64,000 bases of DNA from Viscum album (GCA_963277665.1 OY728121.1:1651290062-1651354061); one strand, 5' to 3'; counted from the first letter of the stretch, positions 1 through 14,200 are shown. Notes: generated by a model not told the origin, from the letters alone. Made by a program: numbers and translations.

Positions 1-2330
1 AAATAATTACCGCTTTTGTAACATTGAAATGTTTTTAATGATGATGGAAAATAATTAAATAAACCATAAAAATAATTATAAAAAATAAATTGATAAATTA
101 AATGTAAAATTTTTTTTTTGAACACTCATAATAGAATATTGGTGCATAACATAACATAAAACTCAAAGGATAAAATTTAAACAAAAAATTCCCTTATTAG
201 TTTGGTAAAATTTTCACCATGAAAACCAATATTGATAGACAAAAAATGGATATGTAATTACCAATAATCATTATGTGAGTTATAATAAAATAAATTCATT
301 TCAATTATATATTATATATTATATAAATTGGTGGTGAATATATAATGTGTCTTAGAGAAGTAAAAAGTGACACCTAAATCCCTTACCTTATGTCCTGAAA
401 TCCTATGTTAAAATTAGAACCACATGTATAATAAATATAATATAGTTATAATTATATTAATAAACCTTAGTCATATGTATCCTAGCATATATGATTTAAT
501 TATGACCATTTATTATATGTTTATCAAAAATTCCATGTTAATGTTCTGTTTAGGCAATATCTAAATTATTTTTTTGTGTATGTTTTCATTTCATATTTTT
601 TGCACCTCATAATTTAATCATAGTTTCATTATATATGTAATTTCTACATGATAGAAATATCATATATATTTATTATATATGTATTTATATTAGTATATAA
701 TATATATATATATTGTAATACAAAGTTAATTGAGATGGTGGGGAATTCATACGCATGAATGTTGTGTCCATTTTTTCAATGGATTGAATTAATTAAATAT
801 AACTAATATATTTAAATTCAAGAAAACATTTCAGGTCATATAAATCATATATTTTCATTAATTAGAATTGTATTTCCTTCCATTTAAAGTGTGAATTAAT
901 CATATTGATTTTTGAGGACGTAGTCTGTCACACACAAGAGCAATGTTATCATATTCCAAAGTAATGTAAAGTATGAATAAATATGTAATATAATAATTAT
1001 ATAATTATAATAATATCAAAAATATAATATATAAATATTTGATATATCATAATATATTACATTGATAGTTGGTAATGGAAAAATTAACAACAATGGTTCG
1101 TGAGGCGATAGTTTTTCTTAAGAAAGAATGATTATTTTGTAACCCAATTGATGGAAGTTGAGATAGTTGTGACTAATTACATTAACATAACAATATATAA
1201 TTACATATAATATTTTTAGGTTATTATATCAACATGAATAAATAAGAATTTTTGTTGGTTTAGGTTGATATAAAATAACAATTCTTGTTAAAGAACATTA
1301 TCTATTATTTTGGTAACGTCTTTAGTTTCCCACCAAAATCCATTCTAGATTTTTTTTCTGCCCCAAATAATGCATCTTGTATGATATTAAGGAAATTTTG
1401 AAGTTATTTTTATTGGTATTTTATAATCCCATGGGTCTTAAAAGTGTGAATAGGTGAAGATATGGGCGGTCATTATATGTGTGGTGAGTGGCCCACTTGG
1501 AATTTTTTTTTAAAAAAATTTCTGATATTTTTTACATGACACAATGATCCAAAATTGAACACTATTGATAATATAATATATAAAGATGAAATATTCATTA
1601 AAAGTTTGTTGAAATGTTTTGGCCCAATTTTATCCTTCACTTGTTTATTTTATCCCCTAGTAAACTCATATTTACCTTAACCTTGGGAAATAATTATTTC
1701 TATTTTTATAATAAATATAGAAAAAAATATGTTGTCCAAATTATAAAATACACATTGTGATAATTCAAAATATATATTTCTATTTTCAAAAATTAAATTC
1801 ATGGAATTGATTTTTTTTAAAAAAAATTAAACCGACTCATGCGACAAGAAAACATGTTTTAAAAGAGAAAAATACTTGAATGTTTGAAAAGTTTTTATAT
1901 AAAAATTCATATCTATTGTATTTAAAAAGAAATAAATTTAATAAATTTATTATTAATTTAATTAATTAATCATTTGAAATCATTTATAATTAAAAATCTT
2001 CATTATAAATTCTTTCATCAAAAATTGATGTTTTAAATAAAAACTAGTATTTTTTAATATTTTTTAGAAAATGAGTCCTTGAAAAATCTCCCCAAAATTC
2101 CCCAGAAGAACATTCTGATATGATAACTTAAAAAATAATGTTTAAATGTTTTTTTCATATAGTGGGAAATAAATAATTTTAAAATTATTTTGAAAATGTA
2201 TGCAATTCTATATTTTTTTGAAAAAAATGTTTTCAAGAATCAAATTGGATTAATTCTTTTCATGACTATAAAAATATAAAAACATGAATATTAAGTAATT
2301 TATAGATTATATAACATAAAAAATCAAATA
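1..2330 (-). mobile_element. Element IV left LTR, outer part (3' LTR of a minus-strand gypsy-type element)
   Basis: This stretch aligns by eye with 15380-~17905 at a near-constant offset of about 15380. Anchors are the string 'ggtgcataacataacata' near 140 and again near 15520, and three motif blocks at ~731, ~911 and ~1094 that match ~16111, ~16295 and ~16478. Orientation is inferred from the right copy, whose outer end reads TGTAACACCC on the minus strand. The LTR runs off the left edge of the window and is interrupted near 2330 by element III. Its inner end reappears at 10987-~11203. The 2330 boundary is uncertain by about 100 bases. Confidence is moderate because the copies are strongly diverged. 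Confidence 0.55.
731..1130 (-). repeat. Triple LTR motif block of element IV (left copy)
   Basis: Three related blocks start near 731, 911 and 1094. They contain 'gagatggtggggaattcat', 'gaggacgtagtctgtcaca' and 'tcgtgaggcgatag'. Spacing is about 180 bases. The same three blocks occur in the right LTR at ~16111, ~16295 and ~16478, and in the LTRs of elements I, II and V. Function is unknown. Confidence 0.5.
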
Positions 2331-4157
2331 AAATAAGTCAGTGAATGTTATTATTTTATATTATTGAACTAAAATACGTTTTTCAACAGAAAAATATTTT
2401 TTCCTAAGATAGTGGAAAAATAAAAATAAATAGTCTATGATAAAAGAAACAAGTGAGTATAATCAATACTGTATCAGTTGAATGTACCAGAAACCAGATA
2501 GGTATATCCAAAACCCAAAACAGTACATCATTAATGTTCTTAACGTCATGAAAGATAAAATCAAGTGTATCACTAGAGACATCAGTCCAATCACAAATGA
2601 TCAAGAACATATATAATAAAATATGTAATGGGTGTAAATTTTATTTTTTAAAATAAGAAAATGCATTCATTCAAAAATTATGGAAATAATTTCATTAATG
2701 GAATAAATAAAAACTATATATAAATCAGTTTACATAAATTAAATGGAATGTGTAAAATATTTCCACAATTAATAGAATATATATCAAAATAATAATAGAA
2801 AGTGACATGGTCATCTTCCTTATGATATGATTGATTGTAGTTATAGGATCTTGACACATCTCAAATCAGTGATGACAAAACTACACACACACACATCTAT
2901 ACAGATCAAGCCAAATATGACACATTTACATCCCATCATGGATAATATCTTCCTAAACATATTTTTGGTAGAGTTGTTATCATAAATCAAATTCTATGGA
3001 ATTATTATCTTGGAGTTCTATTTCAAAATAACCAAAAAAAATAACAAGTCTCGCATGTTCAAAAGCATTCAATCAATAGTTTGAAATTCATCGATTAATT
3101 TTTTTCCACTCCAATATTTCAATTCATTTCAAAACAAAAACATCAGGTTTTCGTCAATTCATACTTATTTAAAAATACAAATAATAATTTGTATTTATCA
3201 ATTTCATTTATTCCTCATTCCTCAAAAAAATTCTCAAATCAATCCATCAATTTCAAATCTCACCCAAAATACCAATTCCATTTGAAATATAGTTTTGTCT
3301 AAAAATTCAATTCGAATTCCAATAATAATAATAAATTATCTAAAATAAGGGTATTAATAATTTAATTTATTTGAAATTTAAATAAAATTAAGAAAATTAG
3401 GGACATGTTATTTTGTGAATATCAAACATAACCACATACCATTAATCATGGAGTCATAATTAATGACACATGCAATGTGATTTCTAATGAATAAATACAA
3501 AAAAGTTGATCTGGATATTTAATCTAGTATCATGATTAATTTAACTATTGTTTATATCCATCAATAAAATAATGATATAGAATATATTATGGAGGTGTGG
3601 AAGTGAAAGAGGGATAGAAAAATTGAGAAGAGATTATCTTAAATGGAATAGATCGAATGATGACCTCTATGAATCAATCTAAAAAGAAATGGGTTTGGAG
3701 GATCCAAAATTGGTTATCATGAGCCTCTAAGTCCTAGGTAACTAATTGATAGTGATATTGGTAGAGCATCGATATAAATATGTTTTCCCGTACTTTTTTA
3801 TATATTTTTTTTAATAATTGATGTCTTGTATTCCTGGTTATCATTGTAGGGCCATACTTTTAGAAAAAAAATGTGTACCATAACTGTGTACCACTCAAAT
3901 GGGTGTCATTAATTCTACTAGGCCAGAACATAATTTTCCAAAATGTGCGAGAATCATGTAAACCCCAACTAGAATAGATTTCATGGAAAACTAGTAGGGT
4001 TCATGGTTTGATTAAATCATTTCCTACTGTGGATAACCAAAAGAGCCTCCAATTATGAATAAATTTTACCCAATAAACTAATAAACTAGTCCAAACCAAG
4101 GAATTATCAATAGGTGGTTCAAGGAGAACATACACTATTTTTTAACATGATGTTACG
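2330..4157 (-). repeat. Element III 3' LTR (left copy)
   Basis: Direct repeat of ~9005-10986. Shared anchors include 'tatgataaaagaaacaag' near 2436 and 9116, the ~2780-3000 block, and the minus-strand start at 4157. The match weakens toward 2330-2430, so the outer edge is approximate. Confidence 0.65.
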
Positions 4158-4312
4158 ACCTGCACACCATAGAAATTATTTTCCTAGATAGCTTATCAAG
4201 AAATTTACATATTGAATATATGATGCAACTAATCTCTCATCAATTCATCATGATCCCAAGTATTGTGTTCATCAGAACCATGTTTCTATAGAAAATGTAC
4301 CAAAAATATCAT

Positions 4313-4323
4313 CCCCCCCCCCC
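4313..4323. repeat. 11-base poly-C run
   Basis: Homopolymer of 11 C inside the element III interior. Such runs are length-unstable and prone to sequencing error. Confidence 0.9.
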
Positions 4324-4587
4324 AAAATTTGATTATCTCCTAATTCACTATCTAGAGTGGGTGGTCAGTCATCTATAATTTTGCCTCAAAGTCGTGATCA
4401 CTCAAGCTCAGAACATGAGATAGATCAGAAAGATACTTCTGAAGCTAAGATTGTTAAAATATGGTTTGTATCCATGTTATCTATGGAAAAATTGATAAAT
4501 GGTAATCCCCTTTCCAACCTACTCAAAAAACACAATGGTTGTACAAAATAATGTGAAATCTTCCCTCACCACCCAAGCTATCAACAA

Positions 4588-4690
4588 CCAAAAAGTGTTG
4601 AAACATTCAAAAACAATTTTTCACCAACTAATAACACCAATGATCTAAGATGAATATCAACATAAGATTTATACCATCTATGTTCCATCA
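4588..4690 (-). pseudogene. Element III integrase C-terminal fragment
   Basis: Read on the minus strand, this segment gives YKSYVDIHLRSLVLLVGEKL followed by FLNVS. It lines up with [20 protein letters not shown] then FLKVS in the integrase of element I, at the junction between the catalytic core and the GPY/F region. The K-S-Y-x-D, V-G and F-L-x-V-S positions are kept. Surrounding sequence in the same frame is broken by stops. In the intact family this region helps target integration; here it is a relic only. Identification is by comparison with element I in this window. Confidence 0.65.
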
Positions 4691-6754
4691 CCATTCACTA
4701 ATGAATCAAATAAATCTCTTCTAATTTCACCCCATCAAATCTCAATCTAACCAAGTAACATTCACTAATTTCCTACTAACACAATGATGATTTAAATTTC
4801 TTCAAAAGGACCCATTTTGATCCCAGTCTGTTAACTATTTATATATGAAAACACATCAACTCCCAAATTTTTGTTTCAAGAACCCCCTAAATAGAGGATA
4901 AAGACATGAATCATATCTTTAATATTCTGTATATCCCTCACTATATAGATATCCATTTGTGGATGGTATTCTATTCTCACATAAACCTAATATCCCAATT
5001 CATCATAGAGTCCTCTATACAGGAATTAAGTAAAATGGGGATCCCTATCAGAGATTATAGATGAATAGATTCCACGAAAATGACCAATTTATTTCCATTA
5101 TATATTTCCAAACACATTAGATTTTCATTATATCGAATGTTTATCCTATGAGTTGATTTGGTCATCCATTGGACCATAACCCATATCACATTACTATTCC
5201 TCAGGGTAGATGGAATCCTAACATAAAATATGATAGATATCTCATATCACATCTATGTCAACATTTTAATAGGAACAAGAATTTTCAAAGGCATATTAGG
5301 CATGATCATGACCTATTGTTATGTAATGTTATGTAAAACAAGGTGTTATATTTCCCACCTTATAAATAGCCCCAAGAATCGATTCCTTAAGTCATAAATT
5401 TTTTTGTTCTTCCTAGGTTTATAGCTAACAATGAATTAAGGAAATTCCCTAACACAACTTTTCTCACATAAAATTGTACAATAAACCAGTTTCAAAAGTA
5501 TATAGTACCACATGTGGAGAATTACCAAAAAAAATTATCTTCCCACCCAAATGAGAGTTCCTAACATAATTAAATTCTAAATCAAACTATTGTTCCAACT
5601 CAATCATCTCATGAAGATCATCGGTCGACTGCCCACATTCCAATAAATCTGCATCCATTGTTTCAAAAACATTTATACAAAACTATAAAACATGATCCAT
5701 CAATATCCATTCCTCCAACGATTCATTCATAACATAGGTCGCAAATTCATCCTCTAAGAAACTACAACAATATTCATTCTCCTGGAGAATAGACGATTCC
5801 TAAAATATTATTTCCAGTACTCCCTGCAATTTATTTTTAATAGATTCAAATCATTTTGTAATAAAATATAACTCATGATATTATTTTAGGAAAACATATG
5901 ATAACATTAATTAAATATGTAATTTTTTTAACACAAAAGTGCATGTATCCTAAATGTATTTTTTGGATCATGGGTTGGATAACTCTTCTTGTGTGGCCTA
6001 ACATACTAATATCAGTAGGATTCAACATGATCTCCATACATAAGAACACATCACATAGCCTATCAGGATGCATCCTAGATGACATCCTATCTCTAAATTA
6101 CCTTTGGAATATTCAACACCAATAGAGAATTAAAAATATGATTTAGATCATGAAAAAAAACTATGACATTTATCCACCAAATTAAACCTCACCCCCATTT
6201 GGGTGAAATAAGTCCTCAGATAATACAACATTGAGAAATACATTGTAAACTAGATATAATACACTAATTATCCCAATAATCATTGAATCTTGAAAAAAAA
6301 TCATGTGTTAATATAAGATAAAATTTTATAAGAACACATGTCCCAAGAGCATCACGTACCAAATAAAAAAATAAAATTTTTATATGATGGAAAAATTAGT
6401 TTATATTTAATAAATTATAGAACTAATCTGAGATTGTGTGCATGATCCTTCTTAGACTTAGAGTAAAACAGAATTACAACCAAAAATACCAATAAGAACA
6501 TATCATGATACGCAGGGAAGATTTTTTTCATCAAATCTATATTAATGATCTAGTATTGGTTAGAAACAATTTCATAACAAGATATTTTTAATATCTATGA
6601 ATGCTCGAGATGGGATTTTTATGAATTCTATATTCTTTTATTATCAAATAGTATTAACCAGATCAATTTTCAATCATTAAGAAACTATTTTACCCTTTAA
6701 ACTATTCAAAAATATCATAAATCCATGTAAATTGATACTTTTTATTTAGCCATA

Positions 6755-6961
6755 CTAATTTGAGTTCCTGGTAATAAACACAATAGTGAAGTGTTGGATC
6801 AACATTATTAGTAATGAGCATTGCATTGCCCAAGGTATCACACTTGTGAAAATAAATCCTTTCTCTAATATATCATCCAGCTGACCCTCCAACAATTTCA
6901 TTTCAACTAGTTTCCTATGGTAAGATGGTGTAGATACAAGATTTGTTCCATGTAGTAACAT
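6755..6961 (-). pseudogene. Element III reverse transcriptase N-terminal fragment
   Basis: The minus strand reads STPSYHRKLVEMKLLEGQLD then DILEKGFIFTSVIPWAM. This corresponds to the start of the gypsy RT domain, which in element I is [20 protein letters not shown] followed by [18 protein letters not shown]. The P-x-Y, L-E, D-L/I-L-E-K-G-F-I and P-W positions agree. The frame is open for 207 bases but has no plausible own start; it is a fragment of a polyprotein. The catalytic YxDD/FxDD part is not recognisable nearby. It sits between the gag scrap at ~8.4 kb and the integrase scrap at ~4.6 kb, as expected for a minus-strand element. Confidence 0.75.
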
Positions 6962-7780
6962 AATTTAAAACTCTACCAATCATATCAGTTTAAAACTAGA
7001 GAAGTCGAAAGTAAAAACATTAGGATGCTAAAGGAAAACTAGAGGGGGATAAACTCTCAAATATTATTTATCTAAATAAAAATAAATCCCAAATATTAAA
7101 ATCCACAACTCTAATTAAGAAAGTATGACTTTACTTGAACATAGGTATAATTCACCCAAAATAATATTAAACACCCCATTAGGTTATGTAAAGGAGACTC
7201 GTTGATGAAAATAATAAATTCAATATTTTTAGAAATGAGTCAATCTATCCAAAAAATGACACTAATATGGTTCATTTTTCGAACTAGAATATCCAATTTG
7301 AGCCCAATATCTAATAAATAAAACACACAAGAAGGAAAACAAAGACCCTGCTCCCCCTATATATGTGACTTGTAGTAATATATATAACATAAAAAAATAT
7401 CAATAGAATTATTTAACATGTACACAATACAAGTTGAAATAAATCAAGACTCCCCAGTATCAAATAAAGAACTCACTAATGGTGGAGATACGATGATTGT
7501 ACCTATCAAAGTCATTGCACCAGCATTCAATTTCTTAATTAAATCTTTCAATAAGTGAAGAATATTTATTTGTGATTAATTTGGATGGAACCCCTTTTTC
7601 TTGATATATCTAATTGAATGTTAGTACTATTTGGTTCTCATGAGACCACAATCATAATTATTGAATAAAAACACTACACAATTTCTACATGTTTCATAAA
7701 AATACATAGGAGTTGAAAATCTTGAATGCCTTAGTGATAACCTATTTTTAATTTGAAGGATTTATTTAATGGAAGCATGT

Positions 7781-7969
7781 TTAAGGTCCCCTTATAGGCA
7801 CTGAAGGATGTGTAGATGAACCTAGTTTTCGAGATAAACTTCTAGAGTCATCAAAATTTCTCTTTAATTTATATGAATTCCAAGAACTGTCACCAATAAA
7901 ACAACAAACTCCATTTAACAATAACATAATTTCCATGTCAATATAAACCATAAAATCCTTATCCATCAC
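7781..7969 (-). pseudogene. Possible element III gag tail (before the zinc knuckle)
   Basis: The minus strand contains KRNFDDSRSLSRKLGSSTHP then SVPIRGP. This resembles the basic Ser/Arg-rich spacer that precedes the zinc knuckle in Tekay/Del gag proteins. The position is right, between the gag core (~8.4 kb) and RT (~6.9 kb). No CCHC motif is readable just downstream, so the call is tentative. Confidence 0.35.
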
Positions 7970-8378
7970 ATCTGTATAAGAATTTAAATTTATTATTATG
8001 TTCTAAGAAGGAATATCTAGATGACGACTCATCTTAAACAAATGAAACTTTATCATCTCATTCAATAAAATCTCTGGTGAAATGTGAACAGGCCCATAAA
8101 TGTGGTTTTCATAATTTGTATTGGTCCTATCACCGTTATCGATATTGAAAAATGTAATATCCTAAGCCATAAAAATAAACAGTAGACATAATAGGTCAGC
8201 GAAAATAATGTTATTATCATTGAACTATAAACACTTATGATTCTTTTCCATCACTATCAAGTCTTGCCATATCCTGTTAGGTACTTTTAACATGATGTTG
8301 GCACCTTCCACGTTGATCAAATCTATAATTTCCAAGAACTCAATCAAATTGTATATCATACTCTAGGAATCATAAACC

Positions 8379-8432
8379 ATATGGGGGCCATTTGATCCTT
8401 GGAACAATGGTGCATTGTAGTGAAGGAACACC
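8379..8432 (-). pseudogene. Element III gag core fragment
   Basis: On the minus strand this reads VFLHYNAPLFQGSNGP. It matches the gag retrotransposon core signature seen in element I, FMRQHPPSFRGSSDP. The P-x-F-x-G-S pattern is kept, and the location just inside the primer-binding end of element III is correct. It is short and heavily mutated around the match. Confidence 0.55.
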
Positions 8433-8994
8433 TAACCATGATTCTGAGATTCATCCATCTATGGTTCCACAACTAGAGCCTCAATTGGAATTAGTGTATG
8501 AGCATATCCCAGAGCTTGGACAGTACACATAATAAACTCTCCCATATTCTAATCCACATGATTATTTTCCCATTTTGTTTGAGCAACATCTATCTCTTAT
8601 GTAGTATTCACACATATCCTTGAAAAACAAATAATTCTAAATAAAATTAAAAAAAGGATGAAATTAGAAGATTTCCTACTTTATAAAATCAAACAAGAGA
8701 AATGGGAAAATAAATACCATCATATAAAGAATAAAATATATTTATTTGAACCTATCCATATAAAAATAATGGAAAATAATATAATAATATCATTATATTC
8801 ATAAATAGGGTTTTACAAAACAACCCATGGAGACTTAAGTATAATTACTGTGAGATCTGTCCAGGTACTCAGTCACGACTACCTCTAAAGACTCGACAAG
8901 AGTTTCCAAAACATCATAATAACACCAAGGATAGATGTTAAACCTGCACATTTGATAACACATTATCTTGAAATATCATGGATACCCTGGTACA

Positions 8995-9005
8995 CTGATA
9001 CCTAA
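8995..9005 (-). other. Decayed primer binding site of element III
   Basis: The plus strand reads CTGATACCTAA, so the minus strand reads TTAGGTATCAG. This keeps GGTATCAG of the initiator-Met tRNA complement TGGTATCAGAGC. It lies at the inner edge of the right LTR, where a PBS should be for a minus-strand element. Confidence 0.45.
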
Positions 9006-10986
9006 TTTCGAATTGATGTATCCCAATGGGTATTCATGACTCCCATTGATTGGTGACTAGCACAAGGCATTATAATATAAAAATGTAGGAATTTATTCTT
9101 TACATAAATAGTGTATGATAAAAGAAACAAGTTAGTATACTCAAAAACCTAGGGAGAATATACGAGAAACAAAATAGGTATAAAAAATCTAAATAGTACA
9201 TCATCAAATTACATATCCTCAAGAAAGATGAAATAAGATGAACCAAATTAGAAATAACAAAAATATTAAAGGTTTAAGAATTTCAACCACCTCCATGTAG
9301 CACATTCCCTTTGTTCAGAGCAGGTATAAATAATGAAATAAACATACAAAGGAAATTGTTTGGATTTATCCAAAAATACTATTCGACTATCACAAATTAT
9401 TGCATAAAAATATATCCTATTAATAAAAGAAATCATTATTTCAATTATAATAAGACCAGGCATCGAATTAAAATTTAATATTTTAAAAAACTTTATTTAT
9501 ATTATATGTCAATTAAAACAAAAAAACATACCGTATACAGAAAATTTATGTAAATATATTTATATAAGTCAACTATAATGACTAAAACATTGCATAATCA
9601 ATTGAATATATATCAAAATAATCATTCCAAGAACCATTGTCATATTCACTTGGGTATGTTATTTTCTAGTTATAAGATCCTCTCACTTATCATATTAGTG
9701 ATCCAGATAATATGTGTACACATATCCCCCATGCTCAGGCTGAATATGACTTATCAACATCCCATTGCTGTTAAGATATTCCTAACATGATTTTTGTTAG
9801 AATTTTCATTGTCAATCCATTTCTAAGAATTAATAAAACTCATATTCTTGTTGAAAATATCCCACTAACTACTAATCACTAATTTTTACAATCATTTAAT
9901 CAATAGTGGAATATTCATCGATTGATGAACTTTCAGTTCCAAAATGAAAAATCAATTTCAGACCAAAACATGGGGTTTTCATAATTTTATGAAATCTCAA
10001 AAAAAACAGCCATCATATGATTTTATCATTTAAATATAAATTATTTTTTCATAATACAATTCTCTAACCAATTCATCTATTTAAAAATTCTCCCCAAATT
10101 CCTATTCCAATGGAATTGGATGTTCTTCCCAAAATTACAAGACAATACCAATAACTATTCAAATTTTTCTTCTATTGGGTATTTCATAAAACATTTGAAT
10201 CCAATTTGAATAAAATAAATAAAATCATGTTTAAATATATGTAGAAATTTAAAGGCCGCCAGATACCTATAATCATAGAATTCCGAAACACAACACACAC
10301 AATGATATTTTCCCATGAAGATCATTGGAAGGAGGGATTAATAAATAAAATAATGAATAAATATTAAATTGAATAGATCTCACATCGATAAACAACATGC
10401 CAATCTAACAGTCGTTATGGAGGATATAATGAGAGAGCGTTATAGAATATTGGAGAGGATAATCAAAAACTAGGATGATATTGAGTGGGTTCCTCCATGA
10501 TTTGATCCACCGAAGGAATGGTTTTGGAGAATAAAAAATTGGTTATTGATAACTTCAAACACCTATGAAATCATTGTAGCCCGACATGGGGTGGATAAGG
10601 GCCTAAAAATGGGTTTAGTGATTTTTTTTAATTATTTTGAAATTAAAAAGTCCCAAAAAAACATGGTTGGTTATTCAAGGAAACACTCTTAGAAAAACTA
10701 TGAAGCCTAATTGTGCACCAATATAATGGGCTGGATGGTTTATAATATAGGGTCACATAGTTTATCAAACCATTTATCCACAATGAACACCCCCACTATC
10801 CTGGGCTATATGGTTTGCACTAGGATAGTGCATTGTTTTGGGAGACTATGCGCCAACCATGTACAACCTAAAAAGACTCCAAAATTCGCCAAATTCCTCC
10901 TTAAGAACCCCTAAACAAGTCATAGGAAATGAATAATTAATAAGTTGGGTAAATATTAATATAAATACTGGTAACATGATGCTACA
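9005..10986 (-). repeat. Element III 5' LTR (right copy)
   Basis: Direct repeat of the left LTR. It ends at 10986, where the minus strand starts TGTAGCATCATG. The flank from 10987 ('gtactcaccattccaatgg') is element IV LTR sequence, since it matches ~17905 onward. That fixes this edge well. Confidence 0.65.
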
Positions 10987-11203
10987 GTACTCACCATTCC
11001 AATGGCTATGTTATAACTATATATTTAAATAATATTTTTTATATTATGTTACATTTTGTGTAAACTCATTGTTGTAGGAAACTCATGAAAAACTCAGTGA
11101 TGTGTGTAACACCAGAAAATCATGGGGATACGTGAAGTGAACATTATTGATAAGATTAAATTTATTAGACAAAAAATATTTTATAATCTCTTTGAGTGTT
11201 ATT
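10987..11203 (-). mobile_element. Element IV left LTR, inner part (resumes after element III)
   Basis: The text from 'ccattccaatggctatg' through 'taagattaaatttattagac' to 'gagtgttatt' follows 17910-18116 of the right LTR, including 'ccattccaatag', 'aactataaatttaaataat' and 'aaattaaatttatatg'. The inner end at ~11203 matches the right-LTR terminus GGGTGTTACA with two changes. This shows that element III landed in a pre-existing LTR. Confidence 0.65.
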
Positions 11204-14200
11204 CTCTTTCAATTATTAAATAAATTTAAGCATTCAATTTCGTAACTTTTGTACTATAAAACGAGGATAATAGTTCCCCATTACATACTCATTTTCTTAC
11301 GTTGCATCATCAATCAAGTGGTTTCACCACATGTCATTGACTAAGTAATTTTTCTTCTATTTAGAACAACCCCTATTTGATTTAGAAGATGTACCAGTTG
11401 ATTCACCTTGTAAATATTATAATCTAGCACTATTACCTCTTATTTCAATACATGTCATGGATTAGGGTTTATCTTTATTAAGAGAGATGAATGTAACACA
11501 TATTTGACCTGAGATAGATTTGGTGGATTTTCCCATCTGTAAGATATAATCTTCATATGATTAAGAATTTCACAGGGATTGATATAACTTGGTCATAGTC
11601 TTCCATTGTACTTTATGAAAAATTTCATCCATTTCTAATCCTTTAATTAGTTTTCACTTCATCTCTTAACCCATTAATTGATGTCAAATTTTAATAGTCT
11701 TGAAGCACTGGAATATCACAATATATATAATAGTATGTTATACCTTTCCATATATCTCTTGATAGATAAGAAATTGTTACTGATGGTTGTCCAATATAGA
11801 TAAATATTTACATGGATAAGTAATAGGTTAATTATAAAATCACACCCAATGATCAACATAAATATTTTCCTTAATGGGTACCCTTATTACACTTACAAAA
11901 TTAAATATTTATATTTAAGATCAACTTAACATTAATCAACCATATATCATAATGTATATCTTGATTGTCACTTAACAAAAATATGAATTCCTTTATCATG
12001 AATTCTCTTTAATAATGTTAATAAATTGAATTACCATAAAACCTTATTTTAAAAATACATTCCTATCCATTCCTTATATAAAAACATGTATTATTGAATA
12101 TATTCATAAATTTAATAATTTAGTAAATTCCATCAATGATACCATAAAACACTTTGCGCACAAATCATTAATCAATTTCAAGGTCATAAAAACTATCCAA
12201 TTTAACTTATATATATCAATAAACTCATTATACAACTAAAAAACATATTTTCAACATCAAGAATTTATTCAGGGTAATCATTCTACAATAATGTGTTTTC
12301 CATAAAATAACACATTGTTGTTAATACAATTCTCTTTCATCAATACCATAAAAAATATTATTAAAAATAGATAATGATAAAATTCTTCATAAACCATATA
12401 CATATTATGATTCATATAAAAGGAATTTATAATACCAATAAAAAACACATATATTATTCCACCTCATCCTTTGGCCATTAACTAAGCTTTACTATCTTAT
12501 TCATTATTACCACATTCCTTGCATATGTCATTCATAGTCTGTACATCATCAACGACAAATAAAATACTCATTCAACCTTTCTAATTATCATTATGACCTT
12601 TCCCCATAATAAATATATTTTCATCAATCCCATATATTCTAGATTCCAATATTTCAAAAATTGATAATACCACATGAAGACCATTATTTCAACCATTTAA
12701 TTAAAAAACTATACTTTTTTTCAATTATATGATTTCTATCATTCATTTCCACACCCAAAAATTTTCTCATGCATATGAAAAATTCCATTGATTCATTATT
12801 TCTACAACATTGACATGAATATAAATTAATATTCATTATTCCATAGTCTATACCACCATAATAATTAGAAAACCTTATTGTTCTCTTATTTCGTGAGTCC
12901 GAGAGTTGGTTAAGGGGAACATTTTTTATTGTGTAGCATGATAACTGATTAGGCATGATCACAATATACATTACTCCATTCATCATCCCATTCGTATTTT
13001 TATCAACATATTGTCTATAACATTAAACCATAATAACTTTTTTTGGTTCCCTCTTTATAGTAAAACAAAAATATAACTTTGAGAAAAACTAATCATAGTG
13101 TGAAACACAATAATCTTGAAAATCACATATAATATTTTCAAATCTTGATAACATAATTTTAATCTATGACACCACATATTTACCCAAGAAGATTCATTGT
13201 AATAACCTATTTAAATCATTCAGGATGGTTCATAAATTGTTTTTGAATTTATAATTCATATAACACAATAGTGTTAAACCATGTATATTGTATATCCCAT
13301 TATAATGCACTATTTTTTGATCATTTATAGCTCAATCTATTTTATTTTGTTATTAAATATAGGAACCTATATTCCAAAGGTTCATCCACCTGTAGAATCC
13401 AAATAGGGTTGAAATTTCATTGAAGCCACATTCTCAATCCTTTAACAATATTATAAGAAGTTTTCCTATATATTGAATCATATTTGACATATCATTACAG
13501 ATCTCCATAAAGATAACCTTAGAAATCTTCCTTGTTATTTTACTAAGGGATTGTCATCAATGTTTACAAAATTAATTTATATCATTCCTGTGATAGAAAA
13601 TATAGAGACCTCATATTTTCATATATGGATATTACATCTTTTTAGATGAATATTCAATAAATAACACAAAAAAACAGTAAAAGACCATAATACATTAGTT
13701 TATTTGGACACAATATACATAACATTATAATTTGGTGAAAAATCTTCAACATATCTCAAAAATATATTCTCACATTGAACTGATATTTTGCATTCCATAA
13801 CTAATACATTCTTCATAGCCTTGTGAAGGAAACATAAGATATTGTGAGATTAGGTTCTTAGTATCGGTAAATATATGATATGTCATTATAAAATAATAAT
13901 AAATCGTAATAGATCAAAATTTTATTTGATTATCAATATCACTTATTAAGTTTCTATACAACCTTCCATTGATCCAAAACAATATTTCTATCAAAGTATA
14001 TTATCTCTTTTGAAAACATGTCTTGTAAGAGTTGTCAAAAATATTAAATTAATCATTAACCAAAATATAATTTCATAAATGTGTGGATCTATTGTGAATA
14101 TAATAAAATCATTTAATATATCATGGTAAACTAATAATACCATAAAATTATAGTATCTAGACATATCATTTATTTCCCATTATGGATCTAGAGACACTTG

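Larger units (their letters stand above)
2330..10986 (-). mobile_element. Element III: decayed Ty3/gypsy retrotransposon nested in the LTR of element IV
   Basis: The element has two direct LTR copies (~2330-4157 and ~9005-10986) around a ~4.8 kb interior with minus-strand gag, RT and integrase scraps in the expected order. The strongest LTR match is around 2780-3000 against 9600-9830, sharing 'gaatatatatcaaaataat' and the following 200 bases with indels. On the minus strand the LTRs begin CGTAACATCATG (left) and TGTAGCATCATG (right), both close to the TGTAACATC start of elements I and II. No long open frame survives. The left edge and the target duplication could not be fixed. Confidence 0.7.

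Noticed and set aside
660..720. AT dinucleotide runs here and near 16218 and 61985
   Set aside because: Short low-complexity AT stretches that are expected at this base composition.
4357..4551. 64-codon plus-strand open frame (MGGQSSIILPQ...)
   Set aside because: It lies antisense to the integrase end of element III and shows no independent coding signal.
12684..12986. 100-codon minus-strand open frame
   Set aside because: It is the longest frame in its region, but it has no motif I recognise and lies inside the decayed interior of element IV. In AT-rich DNA such a frame can arise by chance.
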